NCBI RefSeq assembly: GCF_012927265.1
Contig: NZ_JABBGF010000002.1
Coordinates: 558,001 to 622,000, forward strand
From: Chryseobacterium cheonjiense
GTDB lineage: Bacteria; Bacteroidota; Bacteroidia; Flavobacteriales; Weeksellaceae
Length of the DNA: 64,000 bases
Direction: 5' to 3'
This document shows, piece by piece, positions 28,655 to 38,203 of this stretch. Position 1 is the stretch's first letter; each line of letters opens with the position of its first letter. The notes below the pieces were generated by a model. The model saw only the letters and a program-made list of their open reading frames with translations, was not told where the DNA came from and did no database searches. Made by a program: the position numbers and the translations under genes.

Positions 28655-29845
28655 ATGAAAACAATCAATGATTTCAATTTTAACGGTAAGAAAGCACTGG
28701 TAAGGGTAGATTTCAACGTTCCTCAGGATGACCAGCTGAAAGTAACAGACAATACCCGTATAGTAGCCGTAAAGCCTACAGTCGATAAAATTCTTCAGGA
28801 CGGAGGTTCCGTGATCCTTATGGCGCACCTTGGCAGACCGAAAGGAGAAGTGAAAGATGAATTTTCGCTAAAGCATATTGTAGAGGAAGTATCTAATGTA
28901 TTGGGTCACCAGGTAAAATTCGTTGACGAATGTGTAGGAGAGAAAGCTGAGCAGGCTGCAAACGATCTTAAAGCCGGAGAAATTCTTTTATTGGAGAATT
29001 TGCGTTTTCATAACGAAGAGGAAAAAGGGGATGAAGCTTTTGCTGAAAGTCTTTCAAAACTGGGTGATGCGTATGTGAATGATGCATTTGGAACTGCACA
29101 CAGAGCGCATGCTTCTACAGCTGTAATTGCTAAATTTTTCCCTTCAACTAAATTTTTCGGTTTATTGATGGCTAAAGAACTTCAGGCAATTGATAGAGTA
29201 TTAAAATCCGGGGAACGACCTGTAACTGCGATACTTGGAGGATCTAAGGTTTCTACTAAAATTACGATTATAGAAAATATACTGCCGGCTGTAGATAATT
29301 TAATTATCGGTGGCGGTATGGCTTTTACATTTATTAAAGCACTCGGTGGTAAGATAGGGAATTCTCTTGTGGAAGAAGACAAACTACCTTTGGCACTGGA
29401 AATTTTAGGTAAAGCCAAAGAACATAAAGTGAAAGTTTATCTACCTTCGGATACGATTATTGCAGAAAGTTTCAGCAATGATGCCGAAAGAAAGGAAGCA
29501 GATATATATTCTATCCCTGAAGGATGGATGGGTCTTGATGCAGGACCGAAATCAAGAGATCAGTTTAATGATGTACTGCTGGATTCAAGAACGATTCTTT
29601 GGAACGGACCGATCGGTGTTTTTGAAATGTCTAATTTTTCTGCAGGAACTGTTGCTTTAGGAGACAGTATTGCCGAGGCGACAAGACAGGGAGCTTTCTC
29701 ATTAGTTGGGGGAGGAGACAGTGTTGCATTTGTGAAGCAATTCGGGTATGATGAAAAAGTAAGCTATGTTTCTACCGGTGGTGGTGCGATGCTTGAAAGT
29801 CTTGAAGGTTTGGAGCTTCCCGGAGTTGCAGCAATTAATCAATAA
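28655..29845 (+). CDS. pgk: Phosphoglycerate kinase
   Basis: A 396-residue glycolytic enzyme that transfers phosphate from 1,3-bisphosphoglycerate to ADP. Seen: LVRVDFNVP near residue 17, MAHLGRPKG near 56, the nucleotide-binding Gly-rich region (ILGGSKVSTKI) and the C-terminal LVGGGDSVAFV and STGGGAMLESLEG. The start is ATG at 28655, matching family length; the 28 upstream codons in frame begin with TTG and are leader. The transcript ends at a strong terminator. Confidence 0.97.
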   Translation: MKTINDFNFNGKKALVRVDFNVPQDDQLKVTDNTRIVAVKPTVDKILQDGGSVILMAHLGRPKGEVKDEFSLKHIVEEVSNVLGHQVKFVDECVGEKAEQAANDLKAGEILLLENLRFHNEEEKGDEAFAESLSKLGDAYVNDAFGTAHRAHASTAVIAKFFPSTKFFGLLMAKELQAIDRVLKSGERPVTAILGGSKVSTKITIIENILPAVDNLIIGGGMAFTFIKALGGKIGNSLVEEDKLPLALEILGKAKEHKVKVYLPSDTIIAESFSNDAERKEADIYSIPEGWMGLDAGPKSRDQFNDVLLDSRTILWNGPIGVFEMSNFSAGTVALGDSIAEATRQGAFSLVGGGDSVAFVKQFGYDEKVSYVSTGGGAMLESLEGLELPGVAAINQ

Positions 29846-29866
29846 GAAATTTTTTTTACATAAATT

Positions 29867-29892
29867 AAAACCCAGCAAATCTGCTGGGTTTT
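29867..29892 (+). terminator. Terminator of pgk
   Basis: 11-bp stem AAAACCCAGCA/TGCTGGGTTTT with loop AATC, followed by ATTTTG. Confidence 0.9.
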
Positions 29893-30060
29893 ATTTTGTA
29901 TATTCTTAAATAAGGTTGAGTAAAAATTTTTTAAGCGATTCTCAGCGACTTTAATTAAGATTAAAAAAAGCTAAATATTTTCTAAATTTCTTATTTACTA
30001 ACAAATTTTCAGCAATATGTTATAAAAACGACCTTCAGAAACAGGTTAAATTTCCATTTT

Positions 30061-30882
30061 CTACTTTTTTTCGATTATGTATATCAAACTCGAAAATTCG
30101 TTAGAAAAAAGGGCTTTTACGTTCGAAATCGTTCCATAGATCATCGCTTTTAGCCAAAATAAGGAAGATTTTTGGTATTTTTCGCTCAACATGGAGATGT
30201 AATATGAATCAAGCACCAATGGTTTAATTTTTCTCAATTTCCAATTCGGTTTTTTCGAAATGAGATTTTCCATTCCTTTTTTTGAAAAATGGTAAATATG
30301 TCTCGGCACATCATAAGCTGCCCAATATTCTTTATAATGTTTTGCATCGTAAGAAGTAGGGTTGGGAACTGCAATAATAAGAAGTCCTTTTTCTTTTAAT
30401 TTTTTATTGAAAATTTCCAGCATTTCATCCTGATTTTCGATATGCTCGAAAACATGCCAAAGGGTAATAGCATCAAGGCTGTGATCTTCGATTTTATTAA
30501 TATCATCCAAAATATCAGCTTTTGATATTTTATTCGCTGCGGCATTTCTGGCATCTGCATCCGGTTCAAACCCGAATGTATCAAAATCATTTTCTATATA
30601 TTTCACAAATTCGCCAGCACCGCAACCGTAATCCAATACTCGTGAATTTTTAGGAATCCTGTCCAACAAAATTGTTTTCTTATATTGCAGATTGAAAGAC
30701 TGCAAGAATTTATATAATTTTTCTTTCAGACTTCCGGAATCCTGATGGTGGGAAATGTAATCTTCACTTTCATAATAAGCAGAAATATTGGATGGAATAG
30801 GGGAGGTCCTATAAACACCTTTAGTTTCGGTTTCCTTGATTTCAAATATTTCCTTAGAAAGAAAATGATCTTTAATTTTCAT
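30061..30882 (-). CDS. Class I SAM-dependent methyltransferase
   Basis: A 273-residue protein with an intact SAM-binding core: motif I VLDYGCGAGEFVKYI near residue 91, acidic motif GFEPDADA, and a post-motif segment ITLWHVFEHIENQDEML near 150. The short N-terminal segment and C-terminal helices resemble UbiG/type-11 methyltransferases of glycan or secondary metabolite pathways. The substrate is not evident. It lies downstream of mnmG but is separated by a parS site and a hairpin, so is probably independently expressed. Confidence 0.85.
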   Translation of the reverse strand: MKIKDHFLSKEIFEIKETETKGVYRTSPIPSNISAYYESEDYISHHQDSGSLKEKLYKFLQSFNLQYKKTILLDRIPKNSRVLDYGCGAGEFVKYIENDFDTFGFEPDADARNAAANKISKADILDDINKIEDHSLDAITLWHVFEHIENQDEMLEIFNKKLKEKGLLIIAVPNPTSYDAKHYKEYWAAYDVPRHIYHFSKKGMENLISKKPNWKLRKIKPLVLDSYYISMLSEKYQKSSLFWLKAMIYGTISNVKALFSNEFSSLIYIIEKK

Positions 30883-30905
30883 TGTAATGCGGTTCTTTTA
30901 TAAAT

Positions 30906-30956
30906 AAAATTAAGGTGTTTTTAATCTTATTAAAGGCTTAAAAACACCTTAATTTT
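30906..30956 (-). terminator. Long-stem terminator downstream of mnmG
   Basis: A perfect 18-bp stem (arms 30906-30923 and 30939-30956, core TAAGGTGTTTTTA/TAAAAACACCTTA) with a 15-base loop lies between mnmG and the methyltransferase gene. Confidence 0.75.
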
Positions 30957-30972
30957 TACTCTAAATATAATT

Positions 30973-30990
30973 ATGTTTCACGTGAAACAT
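30973..30990. promoter_or_regulatory. parS centromere site (downstream of mnmG)
   Basis: Perfect 18-bp palindrome ATGTTTCACGTGAAACAT containing the consensus 16-bp parS TGTTTCACGTGAAACA, the ParB (Spo0J) binding site used in chromosome segregation. It lies 7 bases from the mnmG stop. An identical copy lies upstream of mnmG. Confidence 0.9.
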
Positions 30991-30997
30991 TTATCAT

Positions 30998-32860
30998 TTA
31001 ACGTCCTAAATAGACCAGTAAAACGTTTATATCAGCCGGTGAAACACCACTGATTCTTCCTGCCTGAGCAATTGTTTTCGGTCTTACATTAGACATTTTT
31101 TGTTTTGCTTCAGAAGATAGACTTGATATTTTAATATAATCAAAGTCTTCAGGAATTTTAATATTTTCCAGTCTGTTTAATTTGGCTACATTTTCTTTTT
31201 CCTTTTCGATATATCCTTTATACTTGATATTGATTTCAGCCTGCTCTCTTACTTCATCGTCATATTTTAATGCATATTCTTTAATGGCTTCAATATTTTC
31301 AAGTTTTTCCAGTGTCATATTGGGTCTGGTAAGGATTTGTGCTGCTCTGTAAGCCTGATCAACAGGACTGCTTTCAATAGTTTCCAGAATAGGATTAATC
31401 ATTCCCGGTTTTAAAGAAGTTTCGCGCAGAAAGCTTTCAAGTTCTTCACTTTTAGAGATTTTCTCTTCAACTCTTTTTAGTCGTTCTTCTTTTGCAAGCC
31501 CTAATTCAAACGCCTTTTGTGTTAATCTGATGTCTGCATTATCCTGTCTAAGCAGGAGTCTATACTCAGCTCTGGAAGTGAACATTCTGTAAGGTTCTTC
31601 CGTACCTTTGGTAATAAGATCATCAACGAGAACTCCTATATAAGCTTCATCTCTGTTGAGAATAAATTCTTCTTTTTCGTGTACCTTATTATGAGCATTA
31701 ATACCTGCAATAAGACCTTGTCCGGCAGCTTCTTCATAGCCGGTTGTCCCGTTGATCTGACCTGCAAAATATAGATTATCGATCAACTTTGTTTCTAAGG
31801 TATGCTTTAATTGGGTAGGAGGGAAGTAGTCATACTCAATAGCATAACCGGGACGGAATACTTTTACATTTTCAAAGCCCGGAATATGCTTCATGGCTTT
31901 AATCTGTACATCTTCCGGAAGGGAAGAACTGAATCCGTTAACGTAAATTTCTACTGTTTTCCATCCTTCCGGTTCTACGAACAGCTGGTGTCTGTTTCTT
32001 TCTGCAAAACGGTTGATTTTATCTTCAATACTCGGACAGTATCTTGGTCCTAAACTCTGAATGGTACCGTTGAACATTGGACTTCTGTCGAATCCTTCAC
32101 GTAAAATATCATGTACTGTTTCATTGGTATAAACAATATGACAGCTTAATTGTTTGGTTAATTTATGAGTGTCTAAATAGCTGAATTTTTGAGGGTTTTC
32201 GTCTCCTTTTTGTTCTTCCATTTTAGAATAATCAAGACTTCTTCCGTCTACACGCGGTGGAGTACCGGTTTTCATTCTTCCGGCCTCAAAACCTAATGAA
32301 ACGAGCTGTTCGGTAATGCCGAAAGCTCTGGGTTCGCCCATTCTTCCTCCTCCTAATTGTTTGTCTCCAACGTGTATTAATCCATTCAGGAAAGTACCGT
32401 TGGTAAGAACCACAGAATGTGCTTTTATTTCGATTCCCAATGAAGTAACCACACCTGTTACTTTATTATTCTCAACGATAAGCTGTTTTACCATATCCTG
32501 AAAGAAGTCCAGATTGGGAGTATTTTCCAATGCAAGACGCCATTCTTCTGCAAAAAGCATTCTGTCGTTTTGTGTTCTCGGAGACCACATAGCAGGACCT
32601 TTTGAAAGGTTAAGCATTTTAAACTGGATGGCTGATTTGTCGGCTACAATTCCGGAATAGCCTCCCATTGCATCAATCTCACGAACAATTTGTCCTTTAG
32701 CAATCCCACCCATTGCGGGGTTGCAGCTCATTTGCCCGATCGTCTGCATATTCATTGTAATAAGCAGTGTTTTTGATCCGAGATTGGCTGCTGCAGCGGC
32801 AGCTTCGCATCCTGCATGACCTGCACCAACTACAATTACATCATATATTTCTGAAATCAT
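30998..32860 (-). CDS. mnmG: tRNA uridine-5-carboxymethylaminomethyl(34) synthesis FAD enzyme MnmG (GidA)
   Basis: A 620-residue FAD- and folate-dependent enzyme that, with MnmE, forms cmnm5U at tRNA wobble position 34. Seen: FAD-binding VVGAGHAGCEAAAAAA at residues 10-25, SCNPAMGGIAKGQ near 45, GPRYCPSIEDK with a conserved Cys near 277, and EEAAGQGLIAGINA near 373. mnmA, its partner in cmnm5s2U formation, is also in this window. GidA genes are often close to oriC; here the gene is bracketed by two parS sites. Confidence 0.98.
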   Translation of the reverse strand: MISEIYDVIVVGAGHAGCEAAAAAANLGSKTLLITMNMQTIGQMSCNPAMGGIAKGQIVREIDAMGGYSGIVADKSAIQFKMLNLSKGPAMWSPRTQNDRMLFAEEWRLALENTPNLDFFQDMVKQLIVENNKVTGVVTSLGIEIKAHSVVLTNGTFLNGLIHVGDKQLGGGRMGEPRAFGITEQLVSLGFEAGRMKTGTPPRVDGRSLDYSKMEEQKGDENPQKFSYLDTHKLTKQLSCHIVYTNETVHDILREGFDRSPMFNGTIQSLGPRYCPSIEDKINRFAERNRHQLFVEPEGWKTVEIYVNGFSSSLPEDVQIKAMKHIPGFENVKVFRPGYAIEYDYFPPTQLKHTLETKLIDNLYFAGQINGTTGYEEAAGQGLIAGINAHNKVHEKEEFILNRDEAYIGVLVDDLITKGTEEPYRMFTSRAEYRLLLRQDNADIRLTQKAFELGLAKEERLKRVEEKISKSEELESFLRETSLKPGMINPILETIESSPVDQAYRAAQILTRPNMTLEKLENIEAIKEYALKYDDEVREQAEINIKYKGYIEKEKENVAKLNRLENIKIPEDFDYIKISSLSSEAKQKMSNVRPKTIAQAGRISGVSPADINVLLVYLGR

Positions 32861-32904
32861 CTTTTTCGCTTGTTTTAAGCTTCAAATTTTAATCTTTTTT
32901 ATAA

Positions 32905-32922
32905 ATGTTTCACGTGAAACAT
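32905..32922. promoter_or_regulatory. parS centromere site (upstream of mnmG)
   Basis: A second perfect ATGTTTCACGTGAAACAT palindrome, identical to 30973-30990, 44 bases upstream of the mnmG ATG. Confidence 0.9.
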
Positions 32923-32964
32923 CGAGTAGAATTACGGCCTGAAATCGCCTGTAATACGTCTTTT

Positions 32965-33055
32965 TAGCCCCGATCGCAGCAATTGTTTGAGCTCATTTTC
33001 TTTTTTAAAAAAAAAGAAAATAGCGAGTGCGGAGAGCGGTATTCAGCTCCTGGAA
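32965..33055. repeat. Structured intergenic element, possible repeat family
   Basis: Between mnmG and ybeY. Begins about TAGCCCCGATCGCAGC, contains inverted arms ATTTTCTTTTTT/AAAAAAGAAAAT (32995-33006/33010-33021) and GAGCT/AGCTC (32989/33045), and ends near GCTCCTGGAAA. The GC-rich flanks round an A/T hairpin look like a mobile or REP-like intergenic element; I recall similar sequences in related genomes but cannot verify copies. Confidence 0.45.
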
Positions 33056-33086
33056 AAATTACTTATCAATGTTATTTATTGATAGT

Positions 33087-33503
33087 CTAACTTTCACTGC
33101 TGTATTTTGCTAAATAAAAATCTTCTTTGCTTCGCATCAGCTGTTCTTCTTCTTCCGACTTATCCTTGTATCCTGAAAGGTGAAGAACACCATGTGCTAA
33201 AACTCTTCTCAGTTCTTCTTCATAATCTTTTGAAAGAGTAGAAGCGTTATCTGAAACGCGCTGCAAAGATACGAAAATCTCTCCGCTTATCGTTCTTCCT
33301 TTTACATAGTCGAAAGTAATGATGTCGGTATAGTAATCATGCTGCAGGTAATCCTGGTTTACTTTAAGCAGATATTCGTCGTCACAAAATATATAATTGA
33401 TTTCGCCAAGCTTTTTGCCTTCTGAAAGAACGATGTCTTCCAGCCAGGGTTTGTAGTCTGTATTAACTGTTTCGGGTAAGTTTTCGTAAAAGAATTGTAT
33501 CAT
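33087..33503 (-). CDS. ybeY: rRNA maturation endoribonuclease YbeY
   Basis: A 138-residue UPF0054 metalloprotein for 16S rRNA 3'-end maturation and ribosome quality control. The zinc motif is HGVLHLSGYKD near residue 105: the first two His of the H-x3-H-x5-H pattern are present and the third ligand position is Asp. It lies 4 bases after the patatin gene on the same strand, so it is part of the murF-alr operon. Confidence 0.93.
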   Translation of the reverse strand: MIQFFYENLPETVNTDYKPWLEDIVLSEGKKLGEINYIFCDDEYLLKVNQDYLQHDYYTDIITFDYVKGRTISGEIFVSLQRVSDNASTLSKDYEEELRRVLAHGVLHLSGYKDKSEEEEQLMRSKEDFYLAKYSSES

Positions 33504-33507
33504 CGTA

Positions 33508-35667
33508 TTAAAACCAGTGTCCTAAAATTACACTGAATATGCCTTTTTGATTATTTTTGAGTGAATGACTGAAGTTTATTTTAATCTGTCCGAACGGAGA
33601 TTTGTACCCTGCTGTAAGTCCTACAGAGCTGTAGTTAAGTTTTACGGTATCTTCGAAACTGATATCGTCTGAGAGATTGGCGAAAGAAAAATTTCCGCTA
33701 ATGAAATAGTTTTTGTTGAATTTGAACTGAAGATCATTACAGATCAGAACCACATTATTGCTGTTCAGCTGCCCGAAGTAAAATCCGGCAAAACTTCTGA
33801 AGTTAACGATATTCTGCTCAAAAATTCCGCCCAGCCTGTACTGATAGTACTGCGGAAGGTTTTCTCCGATGGAAATTCCTCCGTAAAGATTAAGACGGTA
33901 CGCAAACTGCTTTGAAAGCGGAATATTAATCCTGATATCTGCTTTTACCTGTACCAGTCTTTTGTCGACTTCTGATTTCATAAGGTCAATTACTTTACCT
34001 TCTGCATTAATGTAAATGCCGCGGGTAGGGAAGTCCTTATCATTCTGGGTATCGCTCTTTAAAAATACATAAGGATTTAAAAAACGGTTATACCTTTGGT
34101 TATTCCCATTGGCTTCTGCCTCGAAATAATCGTGGCTGATTCCTGCTCCAACCGCAAATTTATCCTTCCATATGGATTGGATATAGGCTTCATTACGGAG
34201 CCATGTCCACTTATCTATTTCGTAATTGTTGATGTCTTTAATATTAAAGCTCATTCCGGATGAATAGATTCCGAATCCGGGAATATATCCGTTATCGATG
34301 AAGTAATTTAAATAATATCTCGGTTTATCTCCTACAACGACATCAAGGGAAAGATTTGAATTTAAGAATAAAAGACGTTTGGCAGAATAATTGAGAAGAA
34401 GGCCTGTTTTGAAGATTTCATCATAGTGTAATCCGAATTTGAGAAAATTTCGAGTGTTATCTTCCGTAACGTATAGTTTGAGATAGTTGGCGTCGTTTTC
34501 TGAAATGATATCGTAATTGATAAATTTATAATTGTTGGTTGAAACGAGCTTATCAATTTTCTTATTAATGCTGCCGTATGTCTGTAGAGATGGGAGCCGT
34601 AGTCCCATTTTCCCGAGAACATAGTTTTTACCGTAAATGCGGCCTCCTTCTATCGCAACGCTGTCTATCTTATATACGTTGGAATAAATGGGATTTATGC
34701 GCTGTCTGAGGCGGTCAAATGGACGTTTTGGAAGTTCGTCCAGAATTTTGGAATATTTCATGCCTTCAGCATAGCCGCTATCAAGGATTTTTTTCTTTTC
34801 GTCGTAGCTTGTAGCAGTCATTCCGGTGAGATTGGGTTTGATATTGATATCGGTATATTTATACTGTCTTCTGGTATCTTTTTTAATACCGAAATCAATC
34901 ACCTGATTCAGAATGGAAATGATATTTCCAAGATCTTCTCTTTTGGATAGATCCTGATTAAGATCTACGCCAATCACAATGTCGATCCCTTTATCCTTTA
35001 AAGGTTTTGAAGGATAATTTACCGTCATTGCCCCGTCAATATAGATGCTGTCGCCGATTTTTACAGGGTCCATTAAAGAAGGAAATGCCGAACTCGCCAT
35101 GATAGACTGTACCAGATCTCCTTTTTCAAAGATTTCCATATTTCCGCTTTCCAGATTGGTTGCAACACACATGAAAGGAATGGGCAGCTTTGAAAAGTCA
35201 TTAATATTAGAAACATTCTTGAAAAGCTCTTTCAACAGATACACATTTTTCTGTCCGGTGCTGATGGAAGAGGGAAGGGTAATCTTTCCGTTTTTCAGAG
35301 GAATGGTAAGGAGGTATTTGTCTACAGATTTATTGAAAAAAGAGGTTTCCTGCCTTGTTGCTTTAGGATCCATGATCAATGAATAGAAATCGGTATCCAT
35401 TACGATTTTTTCTATTTCCTTCCCGGAATACCCTGAAGCATATAAACCACCGACAATCGCTCCCATACTGGTTCCGGCAATATAGTCTACTTTAACGCCT
35501 AAAGAATCCAGCACTTTAAGCACACCCACATGAGAAAATCCTTTAGCTCCTCCACCTGCAAGTGACAAACCAATCCTGGGATTTTTCGGAATCACCAGAT
35601 CTTTTTTTACCTGGGACTGAATCAAAAACAGTTGAAATGCCATTAAAAGGATCAGGAGTTTTCTCAT
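33508..35667 (-). CDS. Patatin-like phospholipase with C-terminal outer-membrane beta-barrel
   Basis: A 719-residue protein with signal peptide (1-18). The patatin domain (about 30-220) has the oxyanion loop GGGAKGFSHVG, nucleophile Ser in GTSMGAIVGG near residue 65 and catalytic Asp in DGAMTVNYP near 212. A POTRA-like linker follows near 320-400 and then a BamA/D15-type 16-strand barrel to the C-terminal aromatic GHWF. The layout matches PlpD-type type Vd autotransporters. It has 2 bases between it and murF-alr. Confidence 0.92.
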   Translation of the reverse strand: MRKLLILLMAFQLFLIQSQVKKDLVIPKNPRIGLSLAGGGAKGFSHVGVLKVLDSLGVKVDYIAGTSMGAIVGGLYASGYSGKEIEKIVMDTDFYSLIMDPKATRQETSFFNKSVDKYLLTIPLKNGKITLPSSISTGQKNVYLLKELFKNVSNINDFSKLPIPFMCVATNLESGNMEIFEKGDLVQSIMASSAFPSLMDPVKIGDSIYIDGAMTVNYPSKPLKDKGIDIVIGVDLNQDLSKREDLGNIISILNQVIDFGIKKDTRRQYKYTDINIKPNLTGMTATSYDEKKKILDSGYAEGMKYSKILDELPKRPFDRLRQRINPIYSNVYKIDSVAIEGGRIYGKNYVLGKMGLRLPSLQTYGSINKKIDKLVSTNNYKFINYDIISENDANYLKLYVTEDNTRNFLKFGLHYDEIFKTGLLLNYSAKRLLFLNSNLSLDVVVGDKPRYYLNYFIDNGYIPGFGIYSSGMSFNIKDINNYEIDKWTWLRNEAYIQSIWKDKFAVGAGISHDYFEAEANGNNQRYNRFLNPYVFLKSDTQNDKDFPTRGIYINAEGKVIDLMKSEVDKRLVQVKADIRINIPLSKQFAYRLNLYGGISIGENLPQYYQYRLGGIFEQNIVNFRSFAGFYFGQLNSNNVVLICNDLQFKFNKNYFISGNFSFANLSDDISFEDTVKLNYSSVGLTAGYKSPFGQIKINFSHSLKNNQKGIFSVILGHWF

Positions 35668-35669
35668 AG

Positions 35670-38114
35670 TTAATCTTTTATATAAATCCTTTTCACGCGG
35701 GGCGAAATGGAGGTTAATACTTCGTAGGTTATTGTTTTGCAGTACTCTGCAAATTCTTTCAGTGTGGGTTTTGCGTTGAATATCGTAACGGTATCACCTT
35801 CTTTTAGATTCGGAATATGATCTACGTTAATCATCATCATATCCATACATATATTTCCTACAATCGGGGCCAGTGTTTTATGAATTCCAACATTTCCTAT
35901 CTGATTGCCGATCAGTCTTGGAATACCGTCAGCATAGCCAACTGGGATGGTGGCTATTTTTGTTGGGTGATCTGTTTTGAATCTTCTGCTGTAGCCAACT
36001 GATTCTCCATCTTCTACCATTGATATCTGCGATATGACTGTTTTGAAACTAACTACGGAACGCAGCTGTTTATTTATTTCACTATTTGATGATTCTCCTA
36101 ACATTCCGATCCCAATTCTTACCATATCGTACTGCTGATCTGGATAATTCGTTATACCAGAGGAATTCAGGATATGACGGATAGGCGTGTAACCCAGATT
36201 TTTAATCAGCTGGCTGGAATTTCTTTCAAAGACTTCAAGCTGTTGTAAAGTAAATTCTTTTTCTGAGGGCATATCTGAAGATGAAAGATGACTGAAAATA
36301 CTCTGTACCTTTAGATTTTTCTGCGCTAAAGTACTGCTTAGTTCATCCAGCTCAACATCTTTAAAACCAAGACGGTGCATTCCCGTTTCCAGTTTTATAT
36401 GAATGGGATATTTCTTATCGTACCCTGATTTTTGTACTGCTTCGTAAAACTGCTCCAATACCCGGAAGCTGTAGATTTCCGGCTCAAGATTATAGGCAAT
36501 CACCGTTTCGTAACTGTGCTGTTCGGGATTCATAACAACAATAGGTACGGTTATTCCTTTTTTACGCAGTTCAACCCCTTCATCAACAAAAGCTACACCT
36601 AAATAATCAATGTGATGATGCTGAAGAAATTCGGAAATTTCATAGCTTCCAAGGCCGTAAGCATTTGCTTTTACCATGGCCATCATTTTCGTTTCCGCTT
36701 TCAGTAAAGATTTATGGTAATTGATATTGTGAAGAATTGCATTTAAATTAATTTCAAGAACAGTATCATGCTTTCTGAGTTCAAGTATATCTTTAAGCTT
36801 TTCGATCTCAAATTTCCTTGCTCCTTTCAGGAGGATAATCTGATTTTCAATTTCTGTAAGATGTTTACTGTCAATTAATTCCTTAGTATTATTATAAGTT
36901 AAAGTTTTAGATTTGAATAATTCACTATATTTAGAAATTTCATGACCAATCAGGAAAACAGAATCGAATTTCTGTTCGTTTACCAGTTCGGAAACTTCCT
37001 CGTAGAGCTCTTTTGAATTTGAATTAACCCCAACAATATCCGTTAGAACCAGAGACTTTCTTGGCTTGTTGTATTCGTTTAAAAATTGCAAAGCTGTCTT
37101 TAAAGAATCCAGGTCCAGATTAAAAGAATCGTTGATGATGATATTTTCTTTAATCCCTTCAATAGCCTCGAGTCTCATCTCTACAGCTTTCAGAGCATTG
37201 ATTTTTTCAATAATTTTATCATTGCTTATTCCCAACTCTTTTAGAACCGTTAAAAGTGCAAGAGCATTCGTTAATGTCGCCTCGTCTCTCTGATAAACGG
37301 GGAAACTTATCTCTTCATTGAAATATTGTACAACGACATCTGAGTCTTTCGATGTATTTTTGAAATGTACATCATTACTTTCTTTATAGCCGTAAGTAAT
37401 TAATTTTTTTGTTGAATATAATTCATTTATTTTGCTATTAACCAATAAATTATCTCCATTGTAAATGATAACTTCGGAATTTCTGAACAGCTTTATTTTT
37501 TCGTCAATTAACTGTTCTTCCGATATAAAATTGGCAAGGTGTGCAGTTCCGATATGCGTCAGCAATCCGATTTGAGGATGAAAAATATTTTCCTGTTTTT
37601 CCATCTCTTCTGGTTTCGAAATGCCCACTTCAAAGATTCCCAGCTGATGAGAATCATTGATCTGAAGCAGCGATAAAGGAAGACCAATTTGTGAATTAAA
37701 ACTTTTAGGACTTTTTACGGTTCTGAACTCATTCCACAAACACTGATACAGCCATTCTTTTAAGATAGTTTTACCATTGCTTCCTGTAATTCCTACGGAT
37801 TTTAAATGGGCATTTTCAAAATGATATTTTGCAAGTTTTTGGAGAAACTCGACAGAATTTCTGACAATGATCCAGGTAATATTTTCATATTGAGGATAAT
37901 GATGTTCTGAAATAATTATTTCTATACCCCTGTCAATGGCAGCTTCAATAAATTTTTCGCCTGAATTCTTCTGCGTATTGATTGCAATGAATGCTGTATT
38001 TTTGGTGGAATAAATGATCCTGCTGTCAAAAGCTATATTTTTTATCAAAAGTTTTTCGTCACCAATAACCTGTTCATTGGTGATTTCTGCAATCTGATGT
38101 ACTGTATAATTCAT
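35670..38114 (-). CDS. Bifunctional UDP-MurNAc-tripeptide:D-Ala-D-Ala ligase/alanine racemase (MurF-Alr)
   Basis: An 814-residue fusion that joins two peptidoglycan precursor steps. The MurF half (1-430) has the ATP loop VGITGSNGKT near residue 110 and a nucleotide-binding region near 150-330. The Alr half (about 450-814) has the PLP lysine in MVKANAYGLGSYEI and the C-terminal Tyr region GVNPE-like NICMDMMM. The fusion is typical of Bacteroidota. I use the ATG at 38114, since 18 codons before it encode a cysteine-containing hydrophobic stretch not expected on a cytosolic ligase. Confidence 0.95.
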   Translation of the reverse strand: MNYTVHQIAEITNEQVIGDEKLLIKNIAFDSRIIYSTKNTAFIAINTQKNSGEKFIEAAIDRGIEIIISEHHYPQYENITWIIVRNSVEFLQKLAKYHFENAHLKSVGITGSNGKTILKEWLYQCLWNEFRTVKSPKSFNSQIGLPLSLLQINDSHQLGIFEVGISKPEEMEKQENIFHPQIGLLTHIGTAHLANFISEEQLIDEKIKLFRNSEVIIYNGDNLLVNSKINELYSTKKLITYGYKESNDVHFKNTSKDSDVVVQYFNEEISFPVYQRDEATLTNALALLTVLKELGISNDKIIEKINALKAVEMRLEAIEGIKENIIINDSFNLDLDSLKTALQFLNEYNKPRKSLVLTDIVGVNSNSKELYEEVSELVNEQKFDSVFLIGHEISKYSELFKSKTLTYNNTKELIDSKHLTEIENQIILLKGARKFEIEKLKDILELRKHDTVLEINLNAILHNINYHKSLLKAETKMMAMVKANAYGLGSYEISEFLQHHHIDYLGVAFVDEGVELRKKGITVPIVVMNPEQHSYETVIAYNLEPEIYSFRVLEQFYEAVQKSGYDKKYPIHIKLETGMHRLGFKDVELDELSSTLAQKNLKVQSIFSHLSSSDMPSEKEFTLQQLEVFERNSSQLIKNLGYTPIRHILNSSGITNYPDQQYDMVRIGIGMLGESSNSEINKQLRSVVSFKTVISQISMVEDGESVGYSRRFKTDHPTKIATIPVGYADGIPRLIGNQIGNVGIHKTLAPIVGNICMDMMMINVDHIPNLKEGDTVTIFNAKPTLKEFAEYCKTITYEVLTSISPRVKRIYIKD

Positions 38115-38203
38115 TGGTGCCTGTTCTGCTGATTGTAAGCAGGAAACAATAAGCAAAGGCATGATCAATAATTGCTTAAGCTTCCGGCTTCTTTTTGCCT
38201 AAT

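Noticed and set aside
38114..38168. 18-codon upstream extension of MurF-Alr
   Set aside because: It would give a cytosolic ligase a Cys-containing hydrophobic leader; the ATG at 38114 begins the family core.
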